A stretch of 64,000 nt of DNA from Thiofilum sp. (GCF_016711335.1 NZ_JADJTF010000001.1:1-64000), one strand, 5' to 3'; counted from the stretch's first letter, positions 34,800 to 45,323 are shown. Program-made: numbers and translations. The notes: generated by a model from the sequence alone, not told the origin.

Positions 34800-36593
34800 C
34801 TAAGCTAGTTTCAAGCGCGGTACGGCGGCCAGTAAAGTCTGGGTATAAGGGTGTTTAGGTGCACCACATACTTGGGCCGTTACGCCCTGCTCTACTATTT
34901 GACCTTTATACATTACCACGGTTTCATCACTTAAATATTCGACGACGCCAATATTATGAGTTATGAACAATAAAGTCAGGTTTTGTTGTGCTCTTATATC
35001 TAATAATAGTTCTAATATTTCTGCTTGTACCGATACATCCAAGGCGCTGGTGATCTCATCACACACAATAAAACGCGGATTAAGCACTAATGCCCGCGCT
35101 AAACCAATACGTTGGCGTTGACCTCCCGAAAACTCATGCGGATAACGCCACAGATACTCACGCTTTAATTGTACTTGCTCCAAAATTTGCGCAGCACGCT
35201 CAATACGCTCTTCTTGGTTATGACCTATACCATGCACTTTCATCGGTTCGGTCAAAGTCGTTTCAATTAATAAGCGTGGATTAAGTGAGGACTGAGGGTC
35301 TTGAAAAGCAATCTGCATTTTAGGCCGCCATTTACGCAGCTCACTTTGTGAGAGTTGGGTTAAATCAGTGCCTTCTAAAAGGATTTTACCCGCACTCACG
35401 CGCTCTAATTGAATAATTGCTCGTCCTAAAGTGGTTTTACCGCACCCTGACTCCCCGACTAAAGCAACAATTTTACCCTGCTGAATATTCAGACTGACAT
35501 TATCTACCGCTTTGACATAATCTACGGTGTGCCGCCACAAACCTTTTTTAATCGGGAACCACACACTAGCATTTTGCACTTGAATCAATGGTTCTGGCTC
35601 ATTAGCGGCTTTCTTTAAATCAATCGGATAGCGAGGAGTTAGCGGTTTAAATTCTACTACCACTGACTTTTGTTTAATCAAATTATCGGGCACAGCGGCG
35701 AGGAGTTGTTTGGTATAGCTGTGTTGGGGCTGAGTCAGTACTTGTTCCTTAGAACCTAACTCCACCATACGCCCCTGCTGCATCACTCCTACTTGATGCG
35801 CCATTTCCGCTACTACCCCAAAATCATGGGTAATAAATAGCATCGCCATCCCCATGTCATCTTGGAGCTTACGCATCAGCTTTAAAATTTCAGCCTGCAC
35901 TGTAACATCGAGAGCGGTAGTGGGTTCATCAGCAATGAGCAAACGCGGCTTACAAATCAAAGCCATAGCAATCATTACACGCTGCCGCTGCCCTCCTGAT
36001 AGCTGATGCGGATAGGCATGAATACGCTCTTTAGGATTAGGTAATTGGACTTGTTGAAGTACCGTTAAAACGCGCTGCTCTACCTCATTAGGGGCTAACT
36101 CTGGTTCATGCAGCAAGAGAGCTTCCGCAATTTGTTCACCAATAGTGAATACCGGATTGAGTGAGGTCATAGGTTCTTGGAAGATCATCGAGATTTGCGA
36201 ACCGCGAATGTGACACAATTGCTCTTCGGTTAATTGCAATAAATCCACGCTCTCAACAGGGGCAGTACTCTCACTCTCATCTCGATAATAGCTCACGGCA
36301 CGCTTAGCATAACCTAAACGTTTAGCGGCTAAGGCAGCCTCAGGCGTGGTAGGTGTATGGATTTCAATTCCTGAGCCTTGCCACCACACTTCACCGGTGG
36401 GATGCGAGACTAAGCCCTGAGGAAATAAACCTAAAATCGATAAAGCGGTAATAGACTTACCACTACCCGACTCACCGACGAGACAAAGCGTCTCGCCTTG
36501 ATTGATTTTAAAACTAATGCCATCCACGGCCTGTATGCTACCGGAATGGGTATTAATATAAGTGCGTAAATTTCTTACTTCTAATAGGCTCAT
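34800..36593 (-). CDS. yejF: Dual-domain peptide/microcin ABC importer ATPase (YejF-like)
   Basis: The 597 residues hold two complete ABC cassettes: Walker A GESGSGKSITALSILG and GESGCGKTTLGRAI, signatures LSGGQRQRVMIAMAL and FSGGQRQRIGLARAL, Walker B LLIADEPTTALD and FIVCDEITSALD. The first cassette has an extra segment of about 45 residues between Walker A and the Q-loop (around KRAVSYYRDESES), which explains the length over the usual 530. It is the last gene of a yejA-B-E-F-type operon, overlapping the permease by 4 bases. Confidence 0.9.
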   Translation of the reverse strand: MSLLEVRNLRTYINTHSGSIQAVDGISFKINQGETLCLVGESGSGKSITALSILGLFPQGLVSHPTGEVWWQGSGIEIHTPTTPEAALAAKRLGYAKRAVSYYRDESESTAPVESVDLLQLTEEQLCHIRGSQISMIFQEPMTSLNPVFTIGEQIAEALLLHEPELAPNEVEQRVLTVLQQVQLPNPKERIHAYPHQLSGGQRQRVMIAMALICKPRLLIADEPTTALDVTVQAEILKLMRKLQDDMGMAMLFITHDFGVVAEMAHQVGVMQQGRMVELGSKEQVLTQPQHSYTKQLLAAVPDNLIKQKSVVVEFKPLTPRYPIDLKKAANEPEPLIQVQNASVWFPIKKGLWRHTVDYVKAVDNVSLNIQQGKIVALVGESGCGKTTLGRAIIQLERVSAGKILLEGTDLTQLSQSELRKWRPKMQIAFQDPQSSLNPRLLIETTLTEPMKVHGIGHNQEERIERAAQILEQVQLKREYLWRYPHEFSGGQRQRIGLARALVLNPRFIVCDEITSALDVSVQAEILELLLDIRAQQNLTLLFITHNIGVVEYLSDETVVMYKGQIVEQGVTAQVCGAPKHPYTQTLLAAVPRLKLA

Positions 36594-37867
36594 GTTTTAA
36601 CCCCCGCACGACTGGACATTTTGGGATCAATCGCATCGCGTAAGGCTTCCCCTATCAGGTTGTAGGCAAATACGGTCATAAAAATAGCGCCCCCCGGAAA
36701 TACGGCCATCCACCAATTAAAGGTCGAAGATTTCACTGCTTGATCAAGCATTTGCCCCCACGAAGGATCATCGACTAAGCCTAAACCTAAAAAGCTTAAA
36801 GTCGCCTCCGCCAAAATAGCCGAAGCTACCCCAAAACTGGCTGCAACCAATAAAGGCGCTACCCCATTAGGCAGCATATGGCGAAACAGAATAGAGCTGA
36901 GCGGTAAACCGGAAGCCACAGCAGCCTGCACATAATCTTGCTTACGTAATTTTAAAAATTCAGCACGAATATAACGCGCATAGCCAGACCAACTCGTGAC
37001 TCCAATAATGACCATCATGATATAAAGGCTTGGTTTAAAAAAGGCTACGAAGGTGAGGAGTAAGAACAAAGTTGGTATGGCTTCAAAAATCTCAACCAAA
37101 CGCATTCCTAACATATCAACCCAGCCCGCAAAATAGCCCATTAACCCGCCAATAATAATCCCCAACACCATAGCAATACTGGTTGCGACCAGACCAATAC
37201 TCAAAGCAATCCGTGAAGCATGGATCATACGGCTCAATACATCCGCACCATTTTCCTCCGTACCCATTAAATGAATACGCTGGTCTTTAACTTTTAGAGG
37301 AGCCTCTAATCCGGTATCACCATAATCACGTAAATAATCTTTAGGGGCATAAGGAATAGGCGGCATAATGCGCCAATCAGCTTGGGTATAAGGAGCAGCA
37401 CGAAATTGATCATAAATAACAAGGGGCTTAGTAGGAAAATAAAAATAGGCTAAAACACCCACTGTAGTACAAACTGTTAATAATAGAATAATAGCTGCGC
37501 GAATATAGTATTTTAAAGGTAGGAAATAAATGAGTACTACTACCAAAAAAGCACTTAATACCACCCAATCTTCAATGGTTAAATACTCAATAACCGGAAA
37601 GCTAATCTCACCCTTGAGACTCATAACTAAGGGCATACTATTCGCTAAAAAGGGAGCAAACACCGCTGCTATCACTAAAATCCCGACCCAAACCAAGCCC
37701 ACTTTAATCCCCATACCACTCAATGCTTTTTTGAGTACGCGCTGGGTTAATGTTTCTGGGGCTTTGGCTTTAGTCGGTACTATCGGTACTTGCTTATTAA
37801 AATTAGGACGATTCACCTGTAGTTTTTTAGGGGCGGGTTTGCGCCAACGCTGGAGTAATTTAGTCAT
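36590..37867 (-). CDS. yejE: Peptide ABC importer permease (YejE-like)
   Basis: The permease has the OppC-type EAA loop (RAEFLKLRKQDYVQAAVASG) and the C-terminal half typical of YejE (LAEATLSFLGLGLVDDPSWG). The frame is open from 37909, but the ATG at 37867 (MTKLLQRWRKPAPKK) has GGGTGG upstream and overlaps the yejB stop by 8 bases, as expected in an operon. About 425 residues is longer than usual: the region after the first helix carries two extra hydrophobic segments (WVVLSAFLVVVLIYFLPLK; AAIILLLTVCTTVGVLAYF). Confidence 0.88.
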   Translation of the reverse strand: MTKLLQRWRKPAPKKLQVNRPNFNKQVPIVPTKAKAPETLTQRVLKKALSGMGIKVGLVWVGILVIAAVFAPFLANSMPLVMSLKGEISFPVIEYLTIEDWVVLSAFLVVVLIYFLPLKYYIRAAIILLLTVCTTVGVLAYFYFPTKPLVIYDQFRAAPYTQADWRIMPPIPYAPKDYLRDYGDTGLEAPLKVKDQRIHLMGTEENGADVLSRMIHASRIALSIGLVATSIAMVLGIIIGGLMGYFAGWVDMLGMRLVEIFEAIPTLFLLLTFVAFFKPSLYIMMVIIGVTSWSGYARYIRAEFLKLRKQDYVQAAVASGLPLSSILFRHMLPNGVAPLLVAASFGVASAILAEATLSFLGLGLVDDPSWGQMLDQAVKSSTFNWWMAVFPGGAIFMTVFAYNLIGEALRDAIDPKMSSRAGVKT

Positions 37868-39236
37868 ACGCCACCCGTGGATCAGCAAAGGTATAAAGAA
37901 TATCGGCAATCAAATAGCCAATCAGGGTCAGAAAACCACTAATCAGAGTAATGGAGAGCACTAATTCACGATCACGGTTTTTTACCGCATCAATCGCTAA
38001 TTGCCCCATACCATTAATACTAAAAATATTTTCTACAATTAAAGAGCCTGCCAAGAGACTAGGTAATAAACCTGCGATAATGGTAATTAGCGGCAATAAA
38101 CTATTGCGGAACACATGCGTCCACAAAACATCTTTTTGGCTTAAGCCTTTGGCTCTAGCAGTACGGGCATAATCAGCGTGCAGATTTTCTAAGACTGAGG
38201 AGCGTGTGATTTTCGCTAGGGCAGCACCCGCTCCATAAGTCAAACAAATGATCGGTAAAACTAGATGCCATGCTCGATCTATTAAAAAGCCTCGAATATA
38301 GCCCTGATCTAAGGTTTGATAAGCCAATGCGCCACCGACTATTAAACCAAACAGCGCTAAGCCCATTACCCGTAGCGGTGCATAATCAATAGCGGCAATC
38401 GCCCCCACACTTAAAGCACCGAGCAAAGGAATTAACACCCATACCAAAGTGGATTGTTGGCCGTGGTCTTGTGCCATAGCCACTCCAGCGACTAAGCCAA
38501 ATAAGGCGGCAATCGCCACTCGAATTTTGGTTTCAGGCCAACGACTCAACCACACCATGAGCATCGTACCGAGCATCATACCGCCAAAAAACTTTAAGGC
38601 GTCTATAGCTGAACCCCAATGCGGCATATAGGGCATATCTTGCGCGGCGCGGCTCCCTATTCCAGCAGTGGGGAACCATTGCCAATGCTGCACATTGGCA
38701 AAAAAACCTAGTAATAGTACCCCTGCTAGCATGACTGGAATCGACCACAAAGCGAGCATAATCACATTAGAACTAACATCAAAACGACTGCCGCTTTCAT
38801 TAGCGGCTTTAACGCCTAATACGATGGCACCGATATAAATTAAGGGGATAGTAATCACATTAAGCAGTAAGGTAATGGGGATACGCTCGGCTAGTACTTC
38901 AGCAACGGGGCGGTTATAGGCAAAACTGGTTCCTAAATCAGAACCTTTAGTGAAAGAAAATCCACTCAACTCGTGTTGCTCATTGGTGGTAAAACCAATC
39001 GGTGACACATTATTCAACCAGCGCAAATACTGCACCGGAGCTGGATCATCTAAGCCATAACGCTTATTGTAATAATCTAAGAGTGCCTGTCTTTCATTCG
39101 GCTTCATAGAGCCTTCCACCAACGATTGAGGCGAAATGCCACCGGGCGATGCCGCCATGACCGCAAATACTACGATGGTAATTCCCAATAACGTCGGAAC
39201 CATCAGCAAAATACGACGCATTAAATAGGTCAGCAT
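37860..39236 (-). CDS. yejB: Peptide ABC importer permease (YejB-like)
   Basis: This OppB-type permease has the usual start RRILLMVPTLLGITIVVFAVM, ARAKGLSQKDVLWTHVFRNSLLPLITI as EAA loop, and an ending with LADILYTFADPRVAYD. At 458 residues it is about 100 longer than typical, because of a membrane insert in the middle (GMMLGTMLMVWLSRW; VAIAALFGLVAGVAMAQ; LMGLALFGLIVGG-like segments). It is located between the substrate-binding protein and yejE genes. Confidence 0.88.
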   Translation of the reverse strand: MLTYLMRRILLMVPTLLGITIVVFAVMAASPGGISPQSLVEGSMKPNERQALLDYYNKRYGLDDPAPVQYLRWLNNVSPIGFTTNEQHELSGFSFTKGSDLGTSFAYNRPVAEVLAERIPITLLLNVITIPLIYIGAIVLGVKAANESGSRFDVSSNVIMLALWSIPVMLAGVLLLGFFANVQHWQWFPTAGIGSRAAQDMPYMPHWGSAIDALKFFGGMMLGTMLMVWLSRWPETKIRVAIAALFGLVAGVAMAQDHGQQSTLVWVLIPLLGALSVGAIAAIDYAPLRVMGLALFGLIVGGALAYQTLDQGYIRGFLIDRAWHLVLPIICLTYGAGAALAKITRSSVLENLHADYARTARAKGLSQKDVLWTHVFRNSLLPLITIIAGLLPSLLAGSLIVENIFSINGMGQLAIDAVKNRDRELVLSITLISGFLTLIGYLIADILYTFADPRVAYD

Positions 39237-39251
39237 GCCCCATGATCTCCT

Positions 39252-41159
39252 TTATTGGCTATAACGCTGCATAGGTTTAGGCACGTAGGTTTCTCCCGGA
39301 ATCAAACCTAAATTGAGTCCTATCTTAGTCATTTGCACGTTTTGAATACGTTTATCAACAAATAACAGGGTCTTGCGTCTAAATAAGAAGGTATACGGTT
39401 GATCCTCATGTAACAGCGCCTCTGCCTCTTTCCATAAGGGCATACGTTTAGCTTCATCCACGGTAGCACGCGCTTGATCAATTAACTTATCCAGTGCTGG
39501 GTTTTGGTAGTTAATAAAATTATCTCCACCCGTTTTAGTTTGTGAGCCGTGGAACATTTGATAAATATCGGTCTCAATACCACTCGTCCAGCCTAAAGTA
39601 ATCGCTTCAAAGGTGCGCTTGTCCAAGGCTTCTATCATGACCGGCCACTCTTGAGGGAAAGGAGTCATGCGGATTCCGGCTCTGGCGTATAAATCTTTGA
39701 GCAGCAATACCATACGTTTAGTGTCTTCATTAGCATCATTGTAGCTGAGCTTAAACTCTAGGGGCTGACCGTCTTTATCGAGTACACCGTCATTATTACT
39801 ATCGATAAACCCTGCTTCTTTTAATAGTGCTTGCGCACGCGCTAAGTCATAAGGCCAAGGACTAATGGTAGGATTATGTTGCTTACTGGTCGGGCTAAAA
39901 GGACTGACTGCAATCTCACCATACCCTAAAAATATATCCTTAATCAGACGCTCACGATCTGTTATCAATGTCATCGCCTGACGCACGCGCTTATCTGCAA
40001 ATAGCGTGGGTTTACCATTGATTTGCTGATTCCACGCAATATAGGTATAGCCCGCGACTGGTGGCATATATTCAAAATTTTGGCTCTTAGACATAATCTG
40101 AGTATCTTCTTTTAGTGTTTGATACTCTTTCGGACGCGCTCCATAACTATCAATTTCACCATTACGATAGGTCGTTAAACGGGCACTGTCATTTTTAATA
40201 ATGCGCCACAATAACCGATTATAGGTCGGTGCTAAGCCCCAATAGCGCTCATTACGTACTAACTCAACCGTACCCTTATCAGGTGTCCAATTCGCATTAT
40301 CCGGTAATTTATACGGACCACTGCCGACTAAAATGGCTTTAGATTCATTAAACTCTAGCGGCTTTTTGAGATAAGGCTCATAAATATGCTTGGGCAAAAT
40401 AGACAAAGAACCCGCTAGCTCAAACGCTTCAAAATAAGGCTCTTTAAAAATAAATTCGACGGTGTATTTATCTAAGGCTTTGACACTGGCAATTTTCTCT
40501 AAATATGCCCGCGAGCGTGCCGCTGCAATATCCTCTGTCATAATAAAGGTAAAGGTAAAAGCCACATCCTCAGCCGTCAGTGCTACTCCATCTGCAAAGC
40601 GCACATCGTCACGCATCTTAAAGGTAATGGTTAAACCGTCGGGGCTAGTCGTCCAGCTTTTAGCAATCAAGCCCTGCCACTCTAAGGTGTCGGGATTACG
40701 ATTAATTAAGCTTTCTAAAATATAACTTTGAATCTCAGACGCATACGCATCACTGGAGACTAGAGGCGTTAATGTTTTTAGTTCCTGTCCAAATGCATCG
40801 ACTTGCCAATCACCTTGGGCATAATCGGGTTTTTGAGTGGCTGCCAGCGCCCGTTGAAAGGCTGGAGCGATGGACTCATTAGAACGTGGTGCATTGGTGC
40901 TACTCATACTACTGGCACTCGCCTGCGCTGTAGCTGTGGTGGGTGCAGAATTAACTACCGGAACAGGAGCACTCACTACACTCGCACTATTACGCCAAGT
41001 TTGTAGTTCTCTAGTTTGATTCGCTAAAGTGGTTTGGATGGTTTTTAATTCCTTCCATTGGCGATCTACTTGGTACATGAGACTCAGTAGTAGTGTGACT
41101 AAAGTGATTAAAATTAAGTATAAAATTAAGTCACTGGCTGTGAATTTTTTCTGCATCAT
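39252..41159 (-). CDS. yejA: Peptide ABC importer substrate-binding protein, membrane-anchored
   Basis: SBP_bac_5-type extracytoplasmic receptor of about 635 residues; the ATG at 41159 is chosen over 41171 because of spacing to GAGTGGAA. The N-terminus is not a normal signal peptide: a long helix (LILYLILITLVTLLLSLMYQV) without a cleavage site runs straight into a coiled-coil-like stretch (KELKTIQTTLANQTRELQ) and a Ser/Thr/Ala/Pro linker, so the receptor seems tethered. The receptor core contains LTAEDVAFTFTFI, RNERYWGL and RVRQAMTLITDRE. It leads the yejABEF-like operon. Ligands are probably peptides. Confidence 0.85.
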   Translation of the reverse strand: MMQKKFTASDLILYLILITLVTLLLSLMYQVDRQWKELKTIQTTLANQTRELQTWRNSASVVSAPVPVVNSAPTTATAQASASSMSSTNAPRSNESIAPAFQRALAATQKPDYAQGDWQVDAFGQELKTLTPLVSSDAYASEIQSYILESLINRNPDTLEWQGLIAKSWTTSPDGLTITFKMRDDVRFADGVALTAEDVAFTFTFIMTEDIAAARSRAYLEKIASVKALDKYTVEFIFKEPYFEAFELAGSLSILPKHIYEPYLKKPLEFNESKAILVGSGPYKLPDNANWTPDKGTVELVRNERYWGLAPTYNRLLWRIIKNDSARLTTYRNGEIDSYGARPKEYQTLKEDTQIMSKSQNFEYMPPVAGYTYIAWNQQINGKPTLFADKRVRQAMTLITDRERLIKDIFLGYGEIAVSPFSPTSKQHNPTISPWPYDLARAQALLKEAGFIDSNNDGVLDKDGQPLEFKLSYNDANEDTKRMVLLLKDLYARAGIRMTPFPQEWPVMIEALDKRTFEAITLGWTSGIETDIYQMFHGSQTKTGGDNFINYQNPALDKLIDQARATVDEAKRMPLWKEAEALLHEDQPYTFLFRRKTLLFVDKRIQNVQMTKIGLNLGLIPGETYVPKPMQRYSQ

Positions 41160-41327
41160 TGTTCCACTCAACCGTATTTACTAGGGACTATAGAGCATTC
41201 TAGGGGTCTTTGGGTAGAGGATGAACTATTAGCAGGGTATAGCAGAGCTATGCAAGCCTGCTTATGCCCTATCCAGTTGCTTAGACTTCAGGTTAAGATT
41301 CAGCTTTGCCCCTACCCCAGCTTACCT

Positions 41328-44300
41328 ATGTCTACACCGCCCCTATTCCATCCGCGTGCTTTACAAAAAGCCCTGAAATCTGCCTCGATTCTCAAAGACG
41401 GCGCGATTCCCGCTAAGCATTTAAAGCTCTTAGAAGGCTGGCATAAGGTGATTACGGATGGTTCGATTCACAACCTGAGTGAATTGAGTTTGCAGGCTAA
41501 TGTTTCTAGTAGTCTGTGTGAGGGCGTTTTAGGGTATAGCAGCTTTACGAATCGCCATAAAAAGACCGGAGTTTGGACGCTAGCGAATGAGAAAACTATC
41601 AAAGGTATCGGGCGGGTAGATTTAGGCTTTGGCAAATTCACCCAAGAAAGCCAACGGTTGATAGCGCCCTTTGAATTAAAATCACCTAAAACCACGAATA
41701 TGGATATTCCCCTCTTGGGGCGCAAACTCTCGACCGTCGACCAAGCCGCTAAATATGCACAAAACAGTGAAGGACAAGCACAATGGTTTTTAGTCTCTAA
41801 CTGTCTTGAAATTCGGCTGTATAAATACCCCTATTCGGATAGCGTTTATCAACGCTGGCTAATTGCCGACTTGATTAAACCGGAGGTGTACGAAACCTTT
41901 ATTTTATTATTGAGTGCGGACTATCTACTCTCTGGTAAAACGCAAAAGCTGTTTGAAGCCAGTCTACAAGTTGAAAAGGATATTACCAACCAGCTCTATA
42001 CCGATTACCGACATATTCGGGTCAAGCTGATTAATGGGATGAAGCGCGAAAATAACCGCATCCGCCGTGAAAGCATGGTAGCCCGCGCTCAAATGCTGTT
42101 AGACCGTGTGCTGTTTATTGCCTATGCCGAAGATTGTGGTTTATTGCCAGAACGTACTTTAGTCACCTACCTCAACACAGGGGGCGTGATTAGTGCGTGG
42201 GATATGTTGAAGCTACTGTTTAAGTACATTGACCAAGGCAATAAAGATAAACACATTCCTAAATATAACGGTGATCTGTTTAAACCGAATGACGACCTCG
42301 ACAGCCTCTCGATTAGTGACGAACTCTTAGCAGAACTCAAAATACTCAGTGCTTATGACTTTGCTACCGATGTGAGTGTGACCATTTTAGGGCATATCTT
42401 TGAGCAATCGATTGCCGATTTAGACCAGATTTATGAAGCGGTCACGGAACATGACGATTTAGAACTCAATACTCAGCAGCAAGGTACAAGCGGCAAGCGT
42501 AAACAAGATGGGGTGGTCTATACGCCTGATTTTATTACGCAGTGGATAGTTGAGAATACCCTAGGCGGCTACTTAGCTAAACGTAAGGCTAGTATGGATG
42601 CGCCCCCCGATTCAGCAGCATGGTGGCTAGCCTATCGGCAACTTCTAGCCACGACGCGCATTGTTGATCCGGCGTGTGGCAGTGGTGCGTTTTTAGTAGC
42701 GGCGTTTCAGTACTTAAAGACCGAGTACCAGACGGTGAATACCCGTTTAGCCGAATTAGGGGAAAAAGGCGATTTATTCGGGCTGGATTTAAACCATGAT
42801 ATTTTGACTAATAACTTATTCGGGGTAGATATTAACGCCGAATCGGTCGAGATTGCGCGGCTCTCACTCTGGTTAGTCACGGCTGAAATCGGTAAGCCTT
42901 TGACCTCACTCAAAGACAATATCAAGCAAGGCAATAGCCTTATTGCGGATAAGACCCTAGATAAGCGTGCTTTCAGTTGGCAAGGCAATTTTAAAGAGTT
43001 TGATGTGGTGCTAGGGAATCCGCCTTATGTGCGTCAAGAGCGTTTGAGTGCGATTAAGCCCTATTTAGAGGCGCATTATAAGACTTATCATGGGGTCGCT
43101 GATTTATATACTTACTTTTTTGAGTTGGGTGTAGGTCTACTGAAAAAAGGCGGGATGATGGGCTTTATTAGTTCCTCGACCTTTTTTAGGACAGGCAGTG
43201 GTGAAAACTTGCGACGCTTTTTGCAGGTAGAGGCGAATTTAAGAAGTATTGTGAATTTTGGCGATTTACAGATTTTTGAAGGGGTGACGACTTATCCGGC
43301 GATGGTAGTGCTAGAAAAGCCTAGCGGTAAAGCACGAAAAAGTGCACCCGCTCAAGCGTTTGATTTTCTGAATATTACTTCACCCAACCTAGACGCATTA
43401 GGGGCGGAACTGCAAGAGGCTAGCTTTGGCTCGATGTTGCAAAGTGACTTAGGGCTAGAGGGGTGGCGTTTGGAGGATGAACGCTTGCAGGCTTTAAGGG
43501 AAAAGATTGCAAAAGGTAAGCCTACTCTTAAAAGTCTGAATAAGCAGCCATGTTACGGCATAAAAACCGGACGTAATGAGGCTTTTGTTATTGATAAACT
43601 CACCCGTGATCAACTAATTAAAGCGGACTTCAAGTCAAATGAAATCATTAAACCCTTTTTAGAGGGTAAAGACTTTAAAAAATGGCACATAGAACCTAGA
43701 GAACTGTACTTAATATTCACTAGACGCGGTATCGATATAAACGCCTACCCTGCTATTAAAAAACATCTTGAACAATACCGTACTATATTAGAACCCAAAC
43801 CCTCTACTTTTAAGGGAAACAATTGGGAAGGTAGAAAAGCCGGAAACTATCAATGGTATGAAATACAAGATCCTGTTGAGTATTATAGTTACTTTGAACA
43901 ACCTAAAATAACCTATGGTCATTTTTCCCCAAATGCCTTATTTAGCTTTGATACAAAAGGCTATTACTCTAACGATAAGTCATACATTATCCCTAATGCA
44001 GACTTTTACTTATTGGGCTTACTCAATTCGTCAGTGCATTGGTTTTTAATTAAAGCCCTATGCCCAGCGGTAAGAGGCGGTTTTCATGAAGTCAGAGTCT
44101 ATTACATCGAAACCCTACCTATTCCTACCCCCACCGATACCCAAAAGAATACGATTGCTACCCTAGCCCAAACCTGCCAAACCCTAGCAGAACAACGCTA
44201 CCAACTCCAAGACACCCTACGCCGTCAAATCATTACCCTGTGCCCTAAAGACCAAGACGCTAAACTCTCCACCAAATTAGCGAACTGGTGGGAACTCGAC

Positions 44301-44519
44301 TTCACCGACTTCAAAGCCGAAATCAAAAAAGTCTTTAAATACGCCCTGCCTATTAAAGAAAGTATCGATTGGGAACAAGCACTAAACCGCCTCAAAACCG
44401 ACATTGAAACCCTAAGCCTAACCCTAGCCACCACAGAACGAGAACTCAATCAAGCGGTCTATGAACTCTTTGAATTGACACCCGATGAAATTGAATTACT
44501 AGAGGCGAATTTGAAGTAA
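41328..44519 (+). CDS. Type IIG restriction-modification enzyme (single chain)
   Basis: This roughly 1063-residue fusion protein carries a nuclease core at the N-terminus (Asp in GRVDLGFG; PFELKSP with E-x-K), a helical connector, an amino-methyltransferase with the SAM site VDPACGSGAFLVAA near residue 445 and catalytic LGNPPYVRQ near 563, and a C-terminal target-recognition region (YGIKTGRNEAFVI; YYSNDKSYII). This is the Eco57I-like layout that cuts and N6-adenine-methylates. The open frame begins at 41250; I use ATG 41328 (MSTPPLFHPRALQ). No separate specificity or methyltransferase gene is nearby. The target sequence is unknown. Confidence 0.9.
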   Translation: MSTPPLFHPRALQKALKSASILKDGAIPAKHLKLLEGWHKVITDGSIHNLSELSLQANVSSSLCEGVLGYSSFTNRHKKTGVWTLANEKTIKGIGRVDLGFGKFTQESQRLIAPFELKSPKTTNMDIPLLGRKLSTVDQAAKYAQNSEGQAQWFLVSNCLEIRLYKYPYSDSVYQRWLIADLIKPEVYETFILLLSADYLLSGKTQKLFEASLQVEKDITNQLYTDYRHIRVKLINGMKRENNRIRRESMVARAQMLLDRVLFIAYAEDCGLLPERTLVTYLNTGGVISAWDMLKLLFKYIDQGNKDKHIPKYNGDLFKPNDDLDSLSISDELLAELKILSAYDFATDVSVTILGHIFEQSIADLDQIYEAVTEHDDLELNTQQQGTSGKRKQDGVVYTPDFITQWIVENTLGGYLAKRKASMDAPPDSAAWWLAYRQLLATTRIVDPACGSGAFLVAAFQYLKTEYQTVNTRLAELGEKGDLFGLDLNHDILTNNLFGVDINAESVEIARLSLWLVTAEIGKPLTSLKDNIKQGNSLIADKTLDKRAFSWQGNFKEFDVVLGNPPYVRQERLSAIKPYLEAHYKTYHGVADLYTYFFELGVGLLKKGGMMGFISSSTFFRTGSGENLRRFLQVEANLRSIVNFGDLQIFEGVTTYPAMVVLEKPSGKARKSAPAQAFDFLNITSPNLDALGAELQEASFGSMLQSDLGLEGWRLEDERLQALREKIAKGKPTLKSLNKQPCYGIKTGRNEAFVIDKLTRDQLIKADFKSNEIIKPFLEGKDFKKWHIEPRELYLIFTRRGIDINAYPAIKKHLEQYRTILEPKPSTFKGNNWEGRKAGNYQWYEIQDPVEYYSYFEQPKITYGHFSPNALFSFDTKGYYSNDKSYIIPNADFYLLGLLNSSVHWFLIKALCPAVRGGFHEVRVYYIETLPIPTPTDTQKNTIATLAQTCQTLAEQRYQLQDTLRRQIITLCPKDQDAKLSTKLANWWELDFTDFKAEIKKVFKYALPIKESIDWEQALNRLKTDIETLSLTLATTERELNQAVYELFELTPDEIELLEANLK

Positions 44520-44538
44520 CCTAAAATAGTTGGTTATT

Positions 44539-44847
44539 TCATTCATAATGAAAACGACAAGCCGCAATATAAATACAGCCATCTTCGGGCAAATAAACCA
44601 AGCGGTGCTCTTTATCAATGCGCCGCGACCAATAGCCAGTCAAATTGCCCTTAAGTGGTTCAGGTTTGCCCGTTCCCTTAAAGGGATCAGTACGGCATTC
44701 CGCTAATAAGGTATTAATCTTAGCTACTTTCTCAAGATCATTATCTTGCCAATACAAATAATCCGCCCACGCATGATCCGTCCACGCGAATACTACTTGC
44801 TTAGCTTCTTGCTTATTTTTCGCTTTTTGCTTGGCGTTCAAGATCAA
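44539..44847 (-). CDS. yoeB: YoeB-family mRNA interferase toxin
   Basis: The Txe/YoeB fold is recognised by HAWADYLYWQDNDLEKVAKIN, GTGKPEPLKGNLTGYWSRRID and the catalytic end HRLVYLPEDG...RFHYE (Glu, Arg, His and Tyr). YoeB cleaves mRNA at the ribosome. Only TTG codons (44847, 44841) can start it; the one at 44841 has GGGAG ten bases upstream. The start overlaps the end of the antitoxin gene by about 30 bases. The result is 15-18 residues longer at the N-terminus than E. coli YoeB. Confidence 0.9.
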   Translation of the reverse strand: MILNAKQKAKNKQEAKQVVFAWTDHAWADYLYWQDNDLEKVAKINTLLAECRTDPFKGTGKPEPLKGNLTGYWSRRIDKEHRLVYLPEDGCIYIAACRFHYE

Positions 44848-45091
44848 CCAACTCCCGAACCTGCGTTTTCCCTGCTTTAATTTGCGCCACAGACTCCATT
44901 AAACGCTGAGCATTTTTCGGAGTACTCAACAGATAGAGCGTCTCCTGCATACTATTAAAATCCTCTAGGGACATCATCACCACATGCTCACCGCGCTGGC
45001 GTGTAATGACTGTAGGCTCGTGGTGGATACAAACACTGTCCATAGCTTGTTTAAAATTAGCTCGCACCTCAGTGTAAGTTAGTACATTCAT
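44813..45091 (-). CDS. yefM: YefM/Phd-family antitoxin
   Basis: This 92-residue antitoxin starts MNVLTYTEVRANFKQAMDSV, the classical YefM N-terminal DNA-binding fold, followed by HEPTVITRQRGEHVVMMSLEDFNSMQETLYLL. The C-terminal region that wraps the toxin ends RELVDLERQAKSEK. It precedes and overlaps the toxin gene, as in the yefM-yoeB order, and should autorepress the operon. Confidence 0.93.
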   Translation of the reverse strand: MNVLTYTEVRANFKQAMDSVCIHHEPTVITRQRGEHVVMMSLEDFNSMQETLYLLSTPKNAQRLMESVAQIKAGKTQVRELVDLERQAKSEK

Positions 45092-45323
45092 CCGTATTCA
45101 CACTATTGAGTAGTTACTTAAAAGCGACATTTTGATCGAGTAATGCCATGAGTAATCGTACAGAACATTGTACTACTATTCAAATCAAAGTAGGAATTTA
45201 GACATTTACCGAGAGGGTTGGGGTTGGTGCTAAGTAATTTACCTAAAAGATGTTTCGTTCGTTTCGTTTAATAGCTGCTTACACTATACTGAGCACTGTA
45301 ACAAAACCCGGTGGAACAGACCT

